Assembly (NCBI GenBank): GCA_946803715.1
Contig: CAMPET010000071.1
Coordinates: 189,479 to 253,478 of the forward strand
Source of the DNA: Beroe ovata
Taxonomy: Eukaryota > Ctenophora > Nuda > Beroida > Beroidae
Direction of reading: 5' to 3'
Length of the DNA stretch: 64,000 bases
The notes beneath the pieces were generated by a model that had not been told where the DNA came from, ran no database searches, and saw nothing but the letters and a program-made list of their open reading frames with translations. The position numbers were made by a program, and so were the translations under genes. The number at the start of each line of letters is the position of its first letter. Within the stretch, counting starts at the first letter, position 1. Shown in pieces: positions 1 to 11,600 of this stretch.

Positions 1-285
1 AATGCTTGGAATTCGTTGACACCAGTATGTCATGACAGCCCCTGGTGACGAATGAGCACTCGTTCGTCATCATTTGTTGACACCACTTCATAAAAATGTG
101 ACGTAGGAATGCTTGGAATTCGTTGACACCAGTATGTCATGACAGCCCCGCGTGACGAATTTGCGCTCATTCGTCATCACTTGTTGACACCACTATACAT
201 TCCTGTGACGTAGGAATGTTTGCAATTCGTTGACACAGCGTCATACAGCGTGACGATTAAGCACTAATCGTCATAACTCGTCATA
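1..285. repeat. Tandem repeat, about 107-bp unit, 2.5 copies
   Basis: Units start near 1, 108 and 214 with the words AATGCTTGGAATTCGTTGACACC (first two units, split here as AATGCTTGGAATT + CGTTGACACC) and a decayed version in the third. Each unit holds a small hairpin of the form GACGAA...TTCGTC and a second GTTGACACCAC word. The repeat lies in the intron just upstream of the first visible ATP5F1A exon. A diverged relative sits at about 55326-55520, so it is a dispersed as well as a tandem repeat. There are no coding features and it is not a CRISPR array: the genome is eukaryotic and units abut without unique spacers. Confidence 0.8.
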
Positions 286-416
286 ACTTGAGTTCATCGT
301 TCGTTAAAACAGCCTGCAAGACGGATAGGTACCAATTGTTATGCTGTTTCCAAAACATACCTGTGAAGTACGAATACTTTTGTAGATAGAATGTTTTTGT
401 TGATAATTCAAACTAA

Positions 417-1372
<956 letters not shown>

Positions 1373-2083
1373 ATACAATTCATAGTTCCATGCCTCTGCG
1401 TTCTTGTTAGCTTGTTCGGCACTATGTTCATGGAATTTCTCATAGCAAGTTCAAACTATGGTTGTTATTGATCCAATTTTTGTAAGTTATTGATATACAT
1501 ATGAGACTGATCCCCTACATTAGCAGTCTTCGCTGGCTCGACTTACTCAAGCTGAATATCACCACTTGATAAACGATTCTGGTTGAATCAATTGTTATTT
1601 TTTCGGAACGCTCCAGTTGCACGGTCCCGGTCAAACCCGTGCAATGGGTCTCTCCGATCGCGCGGCTCGAATTGTGTGAACAGCGCAGCAATGCCGCGGA
1701 GGACACGTGAGCGCGTGATGCGTTATAAGGTTCGTCAAATAAATCTCGCGTATTCCAGAAAATTGATTCAGAAGTTCCATTACATTTGCCACATATTTAA
1801 AACGCACGAAAATAAGAATTAAATATGAACTACATCTTACTATGAAACAAAACTATCTTAAAATGAAACAAAATTTATGAAGATTTAAATTGTGATGAGT
1901 TAAGAAGTAAAGAACAGTCAGAAAAGTTGATAGTTCCAAAAGCAAATCTCAAACGTGTCCGAAAATGATTATAGCTGATCCAGAGAGCTATTCGTATTAA
2001 TGATTGTTCAATAACTACTACGGTATCTTAAAGAAATGTATAACAGGATCGATATGTATACTTAATCAATGTTAATGATAACC
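1373..2083. other. Intergenic, tail-to-tail between ATP5F1A and the ARM/MYND gene
   Basis: About 0.7 kb of AT-rich sequence between two converging genes. Short ORFs present do not resemble proteins and lack splice context. A GC-rich patch near 1610-1720 shows no family I recognise. It should hold both 3' UTRs. Confidence 0.6.
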
Positions 2084-2603
2084 TCAATCCAAATCTTCAA
2101 CCGCTTTCACTTCTTTGATCTCGTAGTTTTTGCGCAGCTTCTTACACAGTTTCTTGTGTTTCTGCGTCCAGTGTTCCTTTTGACATACTGGAGAACAGTA
2201 CACAGTAACTTTGCACCCACTACATCTGATGAAAAATCACCGTTAGAACTCTTAAGTTAAATAATAAGATACTACATTGTCACTAGAACTAAACGTAATC
2301 AAAGCTCATTTACTGAAGGTATTGTTGTCAAACTGTAGCTCCTATTTGCTTAAATTTCGAGCACAAGAATGATTGAGGGAATTTCACTTTTCAATGTGGG
2401 AACTCAACCTGTCAAATTGTCCAATTTCATCCTCGAGCTTCTTACACTCTGTCATACTGCATTTCCTTTTTACATCTGAGTGAATAAGTGAAGGTGACAT
2501 TGAAAATTGATCTTATGCAATTCCATCTGTATTTCATTCAGTGATAATATTTTGAACACATGATGACGGAGTGCCTGCTCAGACACAGAGAGAAACAAAC
2601 AGT

Positions 2604-2641
<38 letters not shown>

Positions 2642-4691
2642 CCGGACACATAATTACCGAGTGGTTTCCTGAGGAGCTTACAAGCCTCCTCTTCGTGCTC
2701 GTCCATCCACTGAGTCTGTCCTGCCTCCTTAGTTAACATGTGACCAAACTTGAGTGCTTGCGCAGATATGACCTTGCATGAACTCCTGTAAATGTAAGAA
2801 ACATCTAGGTATCCCTCATCATTGATCTTGATTGATTTTCAAGCACCGATTCACTTAGTTTGGGTATCTGCCAAATTCGCAGTGGGCTAACACCAATCAT
2901 GAGGACCGGTATGGGACTATGGGAATAACCTGATGATTTCTCTCATTTGCTCGTTCTGGTTCTCATACTGCTCCCCAATGTCAGGGAGGATTTTACTGAA
3001 GAAGTCAACTCCCAGTTCCTTCTCCGCCCTCTTCATTTCTTGTCGAGAATGAATCAGACAACTGAGGAGTGAAGTCTCATATTTGCATACTGCTGCACAC
3101 GCACACAAACAAGAGAAATGAAACTAGAACTGTAAAACTCACCTGAAGAGGAAATATCGGATCATACAGAAGAGGAGATCATCCTCATATTGTGACCAAT
3201 TCGTTAAGATTTCCATTGTCCGCTTGATAAAACCAAGCTCACATATCCGCTGGTGAAATCATGATTTATACAATGAAAGAAGTTGACAGCAAACTATTTC
3301 CCTATCAGATACTAGGTATGCTACCTATGGCTCCAATCATCACATAAAATCATTGAAATTCTGATGGAAATCCCAAGCATTAGTAGAACCCACAAACTAA
3401 TGAAATATAATGTCTGATAGAGAATACCTCATAGAATTTCTTGCTCTGATAAAACTTCATGATAGTGTGAGCTGCTGCTGCTCTTCTAGTTGTGGGAGAA
3501 AGGGAGTCCGCATCAGCTGCAGCTATCTGAACGCATGGGAATTGGAATTAAAATGATAAAGAATAGGTAAGTGATTTGTTTTGTCTTCGAATCGAAATTA
3601 GAAATAACTTTTGGATAACTCTTGAATAAACATACCAAGTTAAGTTTGAATTTGCAGTCAGAATTATAAATCTTCATCAACAAATCGGGGATTTCGTGTT
3701 TGTGAAACTCAGAATAGTGCATGGTCACCCTGAAATAATAGCAGTCGTATTGCGGTTGACCAGAGTCCTATTTGGAATCATATTACCATGAATACTACCT
3801 AACTGTCGATCAATCACATGGTGTTACCCTGATAATGTGGCTGCTGAATAGAGCTGAACTTCCTCATTTTGGGATCTCATTCCCTCTGTCAACACTGATA
3901 GCTGATTGATAACACATGTAAATTTGTATGCAGTGTATCTCAGGTTAAATCTTGACTTCATTATCATGATGCAAAAAATCTGTTTAAACAAACCATTTTC
4001 TCTTGATATGGGAGTGATAGCCAATGGTCAGTTCTGAGTTTTCGCAGACCATTGATGTTCCTTAATGCCCTCACCACTGATATAAAGAATTGATCATTGC
4101 AAGAATCTTTATCAAGTCTGAAAGAAGTTCATTGATATCATTAGCATAATCATTACCACATACGGCATACCTATCTTACATGGAAAATATGAACATGAAA
4201 TATTGATAATAATTATGATAATAATAATAAGTTAAATTAACAATTTATTGTGGCACATCTTCTTACACTTAGCTGTGCCACAAAATGTTTAAACTAAAAA
4301 ACTGAAGCAAAATATATCTCACAATAAGGGTAGAATATTAATGATTGGCTCATGGCCACATTCTTCATAGAACTGACAGAGTGCAATACTGTTCTGCTTA
4401 GGATGAAGATCAGCTATCTGAAAAACAATATGATTTTTGACTGAAAGTGAACATAAAATGGGGATTCAAAGATCAGAATACCATTATATCTAATTCTTCT
4501 AATTCCTTGGATTTCATTATCACCTTATCTATGATGTCAGTAATAGTCTCCTGGCATTTCAAAACACTGTCACTATCAGCTGCAACAGCACATAGTAGCC
4601 TGGCCAGTTCACTTCCATATTTTGCAGTATTCCTAGTAGCCATATGCACCTTATGGATTATTATATCAGCTAGTTCATTTCCTAGGGTTGT
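2084..4691 (-). CDS. Armadillo-like repeat protein with C-terminal MYND-type zinc finger (5' end uncertain)
   Basis: Exons in transcript order: 4691-4482, 4417-4323, 4117-4050, 3894-3828, 3729-3636, 3526-3428, 3249-3168 (or 3143), 3089-2930, 2785-2658, 2448-2409, 2225-2084, stop TGA 2086-2084. They give about 394 residues. The first two thirds are helical ARM/HEAT-like text (ALRNINVLTEGMRSQNEEV, QLYSAATLSGVTMHYSEFH). The end is a MYND finger: RCSGCKVTVYCSPVCQKEHW followed by KHKKLC. The usual first CxxC pair is reduced to one Cys (CKKLEDEIG). Every junction is in phase except 3249/3089. There the strong donor GTGAGT after 3143 breaks the frame, while a weaker GTATGA donor at 3168 keeps it. 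No ATG exon was fixed. MYND fingers usually bind proline-rich partners; the exact family is not recognised. Confidence 0.75.
2608..2639. repeat. (CA)n microsatellite in an intron of the ARM/MYND gene
   Basis: Pure CA dinucleotide run of about 32 bp between exons 2785-2658 and 2448-2409. CA/GT runs recur across the window and often border assembly gaps. Confidence 0.95.
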
Positions 4692-4984
4692 CTGTTAATA
4701 TTGGATGTGAATTAATTCTATTCATACCCTTCTCAGCATGATTAATGCCACAAACAAACATACAAGTCCCGGTCAATCCCAAATTTTTCTGAGTTTTCCC
4801 CCTTATCAGTAAGTTAGGGAATAGAATCAAGCATGGTATCAAACCATGTCTGTTATCAACGTGTTATATTATAGAAACACTAGAAAACCCACCAAGTGGA
4901 CGTGATACACAACCTATTGAAAGACACTAGGTCGTTACTTTAGAAAGACAACTGAACATGACCTGTGATCAAAATCCAACATAC

Positions 4985-5080
4985 TTATTTGAACCAATGA
5001 TTTTATGAAGGAGTACTCGATCACAATTCGGCCATTTCTTCGAATAAAAACAGAAAATGGTGCTTGCCCGGTTGTCAGAC
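4985..5080 (-). other. Possible upstream exon of the ARM/MYND gene
   Basis: On the minus strand the stretch reads open with protein-like text (SLTTGQAPFSVFIRRNGRI, then VIEYSFIKSLVQ) and ends before a GTATGT donor at 4984. It would leave one base over, which does not fit the phase-0 start of the exon at 4691, so another small exon may lie between them. It is kept as a candidate only. Confidence 0.3.
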
Positions 5081-5345
5081 TTTCATTAATAGCTTCAACT
5101 TGCATAGAGTATTGTCATGTTATTGAAAATAACATCGTATTTTACCATAAGTGATAAGTCGAGTTTCAAGGGTTTTATCCTCAATCCCATCGACGGAGCC
5201 GCGCAATTGTCACTTGCACTCCGCCCGACAGGATTGTCAGATGTTACCTGACCTGTTTTTAGGTCTAGGTCAGGTAGCATCTGAGAACGACAAAATAAAA
5301 TCCCACCAGCAAGGGTGCTTGGTGATCATAATATGATCAAGCACA

Positions 5346-5441
5346 TGTAGGATTTTACCCTACCCTCGGTGCGCGCGATTTTCAATCCGCCCCTTGCCAG
5401 GGATAAAATCCCGCCAGCAAGGGTAGGGTGAAATCCTACAA
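5346..5441. mobile_element. Short foldback element, TTGTAGGATTT family (copy 1)
   Basis: A 96-bp inverted-repeat element: TGTAGGATTTTACCCTACC at the left mirrors GGGTAGGGTGAAATCCTACA at the right. The centre carries a second inverted pair (GGGATAAAATCCCGCC). The 10-bp word ATCAAGCACA flanks it on both sides (5336-5345 and 5442-5451), a clear target-site duplication. It has no coding capacity, so it must be mobilised in trans if at all. Other copies are at 36592-36696, 57677-57785 and a fragment at 58116-58147. Confidence 0.85.
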
Positions 5442-5498
5442 ATCAAGCACAAGTTGTGCCGCGCGTACAACTGTAATTGCAAATTGATCCATGGCCAT

Positions 5499-5640
5499 TT
5501 GTCGATCGATGATAGACCCTGTCGAGAATTTCGTTTCGCGCGCGCGCGGCGCAAACTTATTCTCAGACAGGGTCAGACAGGTCCTTGCTGACGCAAGCCG
5601 CTTCGCGGCTTGCATCAGCGGTCTAGCATCGCCAGACAAC
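5499..5640. mobile_element. Short foldback element, TTGTC family (copy 1)
   Basis: Element of 142 bp with imperfect terminal repeats of about 20 bp (left TTGTCGATCGATGATAGACC, right end reading inward TTGTCTGGCGATGCTAGACC). The 8-bp word ATGGCCAT flanks it at 5491-5498 and 5641-5648. The inside holds a GC-rich stretch of alternating CG and a strong hairpin, AAGCCGCTTCGCGGCTT. It is inserted into the left arm of the long palindrome centred near 5741. There is no ORF of interest. Confidence 0.88.
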
Positions 5641-5647
5641 ATGGCCA

Positions 5648-5829
5648 TGATCTGAACTGCAATCCATTTTCCTTTTTGCACTAAACATACTAAACGTAGA
5701 CCTGTACCTGCGACATGCGTTATTGCGTTAATACACTTACATGTAAGTGTAACGCAATAACGCATGTCGCAGGTCTACGTTTATAGTATGTTTAGTGCAA
5801 AAAGAAAAATGGATTGCAGTTCAGATCAT
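5648..5829. repeat. Long palindrome, arms about 90 bp
   Basis: The sequence from CATGATCTGAACTGCAATCC on the left is mirrored by GGATTGCAGTTCAGATCATG on the right. The centre is the perfect 16-mer CACTTACATGTAAGTG. Arms differ by a few short indels. The left arm originally continued through TTGCAAATTGATCCATG at about 5475-5492, now split by the TTGTC-family insertion. This is consistent with a foldback transposon older than that insertion. Confidence 0.9.
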
Positions 5830-5849
5830 GGATCAATTTGCAATCAACA

Positions 5850-5963
5850 TTGTCGATCGATGATAAACCTTGTCGAGAATTTCGTTTTGCGCGCGCGCGG
5901 CTCAAACTTATTCTCAGACAGACGCAAGCGGCTTGCATCAGCGGTCTAGCATCGCCAGACAAT
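5850..5963. mobile_element. Short foldback element, TTGTC family (copy 2)
   Basis: 114-bp relative of the element at 5499, in the same orientation and with a shortened central hairpin. The 8-bp word AATCAACA flanks it at 5842-5849 and 5964-5971, marking an independent insertion. The end sequences are TTGTCGATCGATGATAAACC and the inward-facing mirror ending CGCCAGACAAT. Confidence 0.87.
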
Positions 5964-6013
5964 AATCAACACAACCTGACAATCACATGTGAATGTTCAA
6001 TTGGCAATAAGTC

Positions 6014-6111
6014 AATTGCATTTGCCGGATGTTATCAATATCTGTCCACTGTTTCTTGCGCGCGCCGCGCGAGAGAAACAGTGGACAAATAACATCCGGC
6101 AAAATTGCATT
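6014..6111. repeat. Hairpin-forming inverted repeat with GC-rich loop
   Basis: Left AATTGCATTTGCCGGATGTTA pairs with the right-hand AACATCCGGCAAAATTGCATT (given here as landmarks within 6014-6034 and 6091-6111). An inner pair GTCCACTGTTTCT / AGAAACAGTGGAC encloses TGCGCGCGCCGCGCGAG. It resembles the GC-loop, CTGTTTC-stem element around 58349-58408. Confidence 0.85.
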
Positions 6112-6455
6112 GCGTGGTTATAGGATTACTCCCTGCCCAGTATTTGATATATTGTTAATTGCGATGGTTAGATACCATAACTCTTGTATTTATATTTTAT
6201 TTAAAAACATTCTATTCTATTCTATTGCATTTTACACCTACAGTAGCCAAGTTTATATTTTACTGTATCCAAATACTAGACAGAATATTTCATGATAAAG
6301 TTATAAAGTTGGAGATATCAAATAAAGATTATGATATAGGGTAGAGAAACCCATTTACAATGATAACCCCTCATTGTTTCTTGTTCTGGCAGACGATACA
6401 ATTAGAATAAACCTGGTTAATAGTCAATGAGCTATTTTGGATATTCATTTAGCAA

Positions 6456-6598
6456 GGTAACAGGCAATTATAGAGATAAGTCATTCAGATAGCATTGCTA
6501 TCTGAATGAATAATGTATCTGAATGTACTGTATCTGAATAGCAATGTATCGGAATAGCAATGCTATCTTAATGAATTATGTCTATAATTGCCTGTTAC
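6456..6598. mobile_element. MITE-like element just upstream of the FAD oxidase gene
   Basis: Terminal inverted repeats GTAACAGGCAATTATAGA (left) and TCTATAATTGCCTGTTAC (right) enclose AT-rich sequence with repeated ATCTGAATAGCAATG words and their inverses (ATTCAGATAGCATTGCTATC). It ends about 40 bp before the chosen start of the oxidase, so it may supply part of its promoter or 5' UTR. A longer reading frame that begins inside it is not used for the gene call. Confidence 0.75.
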
Positions 6599-6636
6599 TT
6601 TGCCTGTTACCTGATAGCATTATTTATTTAGATAAC

Positions 6637-8259
6637 ATGACAGTACAACTCAAAATAATCCTATTATGCATCAACTTGACCTGTCTATGGGCAAAATCTG
6701 AGTTTGATTATTGTATGCCTCATAATAATACATGCTGGCCATCTGTATCTGAATGGGACAATTTAAAAGGGAAGATCACAAATGGAAAAGTATTTGATAT
6801 AAGTGATGCCAGTGAATATAGCACATCTTGTTCTGCAAAATCTACTACATATGGTGCTGCCTATAAACTAGAAAATAATGGTGAGGGAAGATGTATGCAG
6901 TACCACGACTGTTCCAAGAAAAAATGTGACTCATCATCTGATTGGAATATTCCGGAATTCTCTGTAGAAGCATCAAATGAGAATGATGTTGTTGAAGCAA
7001 TCAAGTTTGCCAATGAACATAATTTACAGGTAGTTGTTAAAACGTCTGGCCATAACTATGCTGGCTCCAGTATGGGACATGGTGCTCTTCTGATTTGGAT
7101 GAGAAAGTTCCAAAAATATGATTTGATTAAAACTGATTACTCTCTCTGTGGAGAGACATATGATGCAGTTTTGCAAGTTGGTGGTGGAGAAGTATGGGAA
7201 GAAGTCTATAAAGCAATTGGGAACTCCTATCATATTATTGGTGGTGGGGGTCTGACTGTGTCAGCAGCAGGTGGATGGTTGATGGGTGGTGGTCTTTCAG
7301 CTTCATCTAGATTATATGGCATGGGTATTGATCAGGTGACAGACTTCCGCATTGCATTGGCTGATGGCTCAATTGTAACAGCAAGTAAGTGTGAAAATGA
7401 AGATCTTTTCTGGGCACTCAGAGGAGGTGGTGGAGGATCATTTGGAGTGACATTGAGTGTACATTATCAATTGCATGAAACGAAACCCTTTTGTCAATTT
7501 TCATTCCAGACAACAGACTTTTATGGTCCATTCTGGGATACTAAAACTGTTTATAAATGGATAGAACTTCTTGTTGATCACAGTCCCTCATTCAGCAGAA
7601 ATTGGGGTGGTTACTGGGGATTCAACTGGGGTATATTTTACTATGAAGGAGAAGAAGCCGATATGCTGAATGATGAGTTCTATCTAGCCATTATGAACCT
7701 TTACTACATTGAAAAAGATATCAAGTGTGCCCAGTCATACTTTGCTGTAAGAGGTGGACCAGACCAAATGGAAACAGATCAGACAGGGCAAAGTGAGTTC
7801 AATATAGCAAGCCGACTTATTCCGATGGAATATGTACAAGACCAGCCAGACAAGGTGAAGAATGTATTCAAATGGATGGTGAATAATGGATATACGACAT
7901 TTAACTACATAATTGGTGGCAAGATGATGGAGGTAGGCCCTGATGCCACTGCAGTTCATCCAGCTATGAGGAAATCAGTGTTCCAGGTTGAAACATTTAA
8001 TGAAAGACTAATTCAGAAACTAAGAGATGAATTTCCTGATTCTGGTGCAGGTTTCAATCATGCAGCAAAGGATGAACCAGATTGGGAAAATCAATTCTGG
8101 GGTTCAAATCTTGCTCGTTTAGAAACACTGAAGGCGCAGTATGACCCCGAAAACCGCTTCAACTGCTGGCATTGTGTTGGATACCTGAGTTCCGGTGAAA
8201 TTGTTACATTGACTCAGGTTCTTTTCACCGCTGTTTTATTTAATTCTCTCTTTATGTAA
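6637..8259 (+). CDS. Berberine-bridge-enzyme-like FAD-linked oxidase, secreted, possibly GPI-anchored
   Basis: Intronless, 540 residues. The start at 6637 gives a signal peptide (MTVQLKIILLCINLTCLWAKS); an in-frame ATG at 6544 lies in a repeat and precedes no signal-like text. An FAD-binding-4 domain follows: VVKTSGHNYAGSS with His139 as the likely covalent 8-alpha flavin attachment site, then GGWLMGGGLSASSRLYGM and ADGSIVT...NEDLFWALRGGGGGSFGV. The C-terminal BBE segment reads WENQFWGSNLARLETLKAQY then DPENRF. Bicovalent family members have Cys in the GxCPTVG loop; here the loop is GGGGLTVSA, so a single covalent bond is predicted. The last 20 residues are hydrophobic (TLTQVLFTAVLFNSLFM), suggesting a GPI signal or tail anchor. 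The family oxidises alcohols, sugars or alkaloids in fungi, plants and bacteria; the substrate here is unknown. Confidence 0.9.
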   Translation: MTVQLKIILLCINLTCLWAKSEFDYCMPHNNTCWPSVSEWDNLKGKITNGKVFDISDASEYSTSCSAKSTTYGAAYKLENNGEGRCMQYHDCSKKKCDSSSDWNIPEFSVEASNENDVVEAIKFANEHNLQVVVKTSGHNYAGSSMGHGALLIWMRKFQKYDLIKTDYSLCGETYDAVLQVGGGEVWEEVYKAIGNSYHIIGGGGLTVSAAGGWLMGGGLSASSRLYGMGIDQVTDFRIALADGSIVTASKCENEDLFWALRGGGGGSFGVTLSVHYQLHETKPFCQFSFQTTDFYGPFWDTKTVYKWIELLVDHSPSFSRNWGGYWGFNWGIFYYEGEEADMLNDEFYLAIMNLYYIEKDIKCAQSYFAVRGGPDQMETDQTGQSEFNIASRLIPMEYVQDQPDKVKNVFKWMVNNGYTTFNYIIGGKMMEVGPDATAVHPAMRKSVFQVETFNERLIQKLRDEFPDSGAGFNHAAKDEPDWENQFWGSNLARLETLKAQYDPENRFNCWHCVGYLSSGEIVTLTQVLFTAVLFNSLFM

Positions 8260-8674
8260 TCTTGGGCAGCACTGTGGACAGTGGAATGTCAAAAAACATC
8301 GGATAAAACACACAATTCGTGGTATACTGTGTAGTATGGCGGAACCACTCATGTGATTATAACAAACATATATCACGACTTATGAGAATCCGCATTCTGC
8401 AACTTTAAACAGATACTTTGAGACGTTTAAATTTATCTTCATAGTAGTAGTAATTTAGTAATATTACTAGTGAGTATATTTAGTAATAGTAAAATTATTC
8501 AACCTATTTTAAGTTTTCATTTCGACTTAATTAATTGTTCTTTTGGAGTTGTTTTCTAATATCTTTTGCGTGTATAGATCGATAATCGAATTTTTTACAT
8601 CGTGTTTGTGTAAATTAAGCTTGAATCCAAATCAACACAGAATTTTTTTTTGTTCCAAAAAACAATACAATTTG
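8260..8674. other. Short intergenic spacer before CAPS2
   Basis: About 0.4 kb AT-rich, with TAGTAATA repeats near 8445-8495. It holds the 3' UTR of the oxidase and the CAPS2 promoter or 5' UTR. I see no further genes. Confidence 0.6.
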
Positions 8675-11600
8675 ATGACATTTATGGAATGGCTTCACCC
8701 ACCAGTTGCTAGCGCAATTAGTTTACCTCATGATATTCACTATTTTCAGCAAATGTCTTTTCAAGATCTAAGTATAAGTGGCTCCCCAACACCTAGAGCA
8801 CCTTCACGCAGAGCTGTGAGTGCACGTAACCAGCGGGTGCCCTGTACAAAGCAAGGTACTGCCAGCAGTGGGCAGGGGGTAAGTACTAAGTTATCAGACA
8901 TAGCTCAATCCTTGAGATTTGTAAAATAAGTTGTGGTTTTTGATCGAATTGATGATCGAATTGATGCTCAGGGTGCGATCATTACGAAAGAAAAGCTTGC
9001 TCTGACGAAAAAGCTGGCTTACTATCAAACTGAAGTTGATTTAGCGCGGAAGTGTGCTCCGGTACCGAATCGACCTGAGAAGGTCTGTTGCTTTTGATTT
9101 GTATTGCATCTCTAGACATATTGTTCCGTCGTAGTGGTAATTGTAATTAATGGTTTCATTCCAAATTACAGGTGGAAACCGCATTGCACCACACCCCACC
9201 TCGACAAGCCGCTGCGGGTAGTGTTCCACCCCAAATCCGAGGCAAGACCGTCAAAGATAGCAGTGTCCCTCCCCTGAAGCTGAACCTCTTGAAAAGACCC
9301 GACAGTGCGGGGTATCACGTGACCCCCGGACTAGACTCTGGCCGATCAGTGTTGAGTTGGGGAGACGATTCTGTCAGAGCTGCCCCAGAGGCACCAAGAC
9401 AACCTGCCTTGAAACTAGCGGAGGAGACACAGGATGAGAATAGGAGGGGTGCTGCAAATGAAGATGTGAAGATAAGCTCTCACAATAACAGAGTAGGTAT
9501 GCTGGCTGAGTGATATTGATAGGCTTGCTTGTCATCGATATCAGTTCAAACATAAACAATTGGAAATCAGGCATCTCTAATTTGTTGTCTACGCCTATCA
9601 CCATGTTACCAGGAATGTCAAGAGACGGAAGAAGAAGAGTACGATCCTCCAAGCCTAGGTGGAGACTGTGAGGAGGAATTCACTGGTCAAGCTCTCGGGT
9701 TCCATGCCTTCGAGACGGATGTATGTAAACTGTAGAGATTCTAGAGAATTTCTCTCAATTTGCTCTGTGGGTCTTGTGTATTTCCCAATCTGGGAGATGC
9801 AATTTTGTGTGTTTGTAAGAGAAAATCATGATTGATGTGATTCAAATCCATCAAACCCCCTGTTTATAGGAAGAGAGTGTGAAGCGAAGAAGGAAAGCAG
9901 AAACAGTTGAGTCCCAGATGATACAAGATTTAACACAGCCTGAAACCACAGAGGAACAAAGGGGGCTGTACACGCCGTGGGCCACATCAGAACGAACATG
10001 CACACCTCAACGGTACACACCACTAGATTCAGAGCGTGCTGACTTCTACGCTCTGAAAGAAATACCTCGAGTAAAGCGGCTCGATAGAACGCTACACACG
10101 ACAAGTAGTGAGCTAACTTTCGATAATCTGGAGAATAGAGGTGTTGGTCACAGGGTCCCGTTCAAAGTTAGGATTATCAACAGGTTAAAGTTACCGGTAT
10201 CTGTAGCTTGTCTTATTAAATTTTTTGTGAGAATGCCACAACTTTAATGGGTTGAAACTTTGCTGAATCTTATTGAGATATCAAGGAATTGGTTCGGGTT
10301 CATCATAATTGGATGCGCAAGGTACCTACTGCGTAGGGTCTGTAAATAGTTTTATCAGGTGTGTTTATCAGGTGTGCCAGAGACAGTTTACGTGATCTGT
10401 ACGCTTACTTCTTCGTGTCAGATGGCTCTCTCGTTGTTTACGAATACAAAGAGATGGGAAAGAGGTGAGGATACCCAATTGTTATCGCTAGGTCCCAAAT
10501 CCCAACCCGTTAATTGATGATTTCACTCATATAATTATAGATTGTATGCACACAGCAGTTGACTTGCTATAGACAAGGTGACCTCTCAATGTACCTATAT
10601 CATGAGTAGGTAATGACCTCCCCTACCCTTATCCCCAGGCATTCAGTGACTCCGCTCTTCCCTCGTGCAGTTTACTACCACACTGTCGGCGTGTTGCTAG
10701 GTAACCCCTACTCACTCCGTGATCTGAAGATCGGGTGCTCTCTTCACCTCCCCACCTCAAACAACCCCACTCTCCCTCCCTCCATCACTCGTGCACCTCT
10801 CGTGCAGCTCAGGATAGCGGATATTTCACAAGATGACGTCATTGATATTGTGTGAGTTACCATGTGATAGGGGAAACTGGGAGTATCCACTCAGCAAATA
10901 GACATAGATCCATCCTAGTGAATGTAGATCCACCCCTTGTGTGTATTATGGGAATGTACTTGATACACAGCTATGTGACACCCAGGAATGTAACACACGT
11001 AGGAAGTGCTTTGAGTGATATTTGACTAACTGCTTATCGTACTGTTTTCCAGGCACAACGGATGTCGCATAGATGAACGGGCACAACGAGAAGAGGAACT
11101 GAAAAAGTTCATATCCCCAGAGGAACGTTCAAGAGTCAGGAATTTGGAACACGTCCAAGGTAACTTGTCCCGTGATTATGATCTTCTTTTTTCCTCGACT
11201 GTTTATTGTTTCTCACTTTCCGGTTGATTGCGATGAGAAATGTTGTTATATTTGAAGTTTGAAACAACCCTCACCATGCTCAGGTCAGATCAAGAAACAG
11301 TTGAAATCTCGGCCAGTTAGGTCATTAGTAGGGTTGGGTCACTACTTTATCCTTCATGATAAGGATAAGGACGGCTATTGGAGGTCAGATGAGCTTCAGG
11401 CTGTCCTGAGGACTTTCAGAATCAACCTATCACACAGTGTAAGCTTAATAAGACGTGTTAATGGATCTGTATTGATAATTGGATGGAAACGCAAGAAATG
11501 AACTCTCCTTGCCCGAGACAAGTGTCCAGTTTACACGTCAATTGTTGTCCATGATACTACTTGGTGGCTGGAAGGATCAAATTCATTTAATATTGCCGCA

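Noticed and set aside
1-285. CRISPR-like repeat array
   Set aside because: Units abut with no unique spacers, the unit is 107 bp, and the genome is eukaryotic.
3143-3249. Extending the ARM/MYND exon to the consensus GTGAGT donor at 3142
   Set aside because: Not fully rejected, but it breaks the phase with the next exon; the in-frame alternative at 3168 was preferred.
5360-6295. Small ORFs across the foldback cluster (Arg/Ala-rich)
   Set aside because: They mirror each other because of the inverted repeats and carry no transposase motifs.
11284-11501. CAPS2 continuing past 11438 into an in-frame tail
   Set aside because: A GT donor at 11439 and the next EF-hand exon at 11768 join in phase to conserved LSHS/DFVSFF text.
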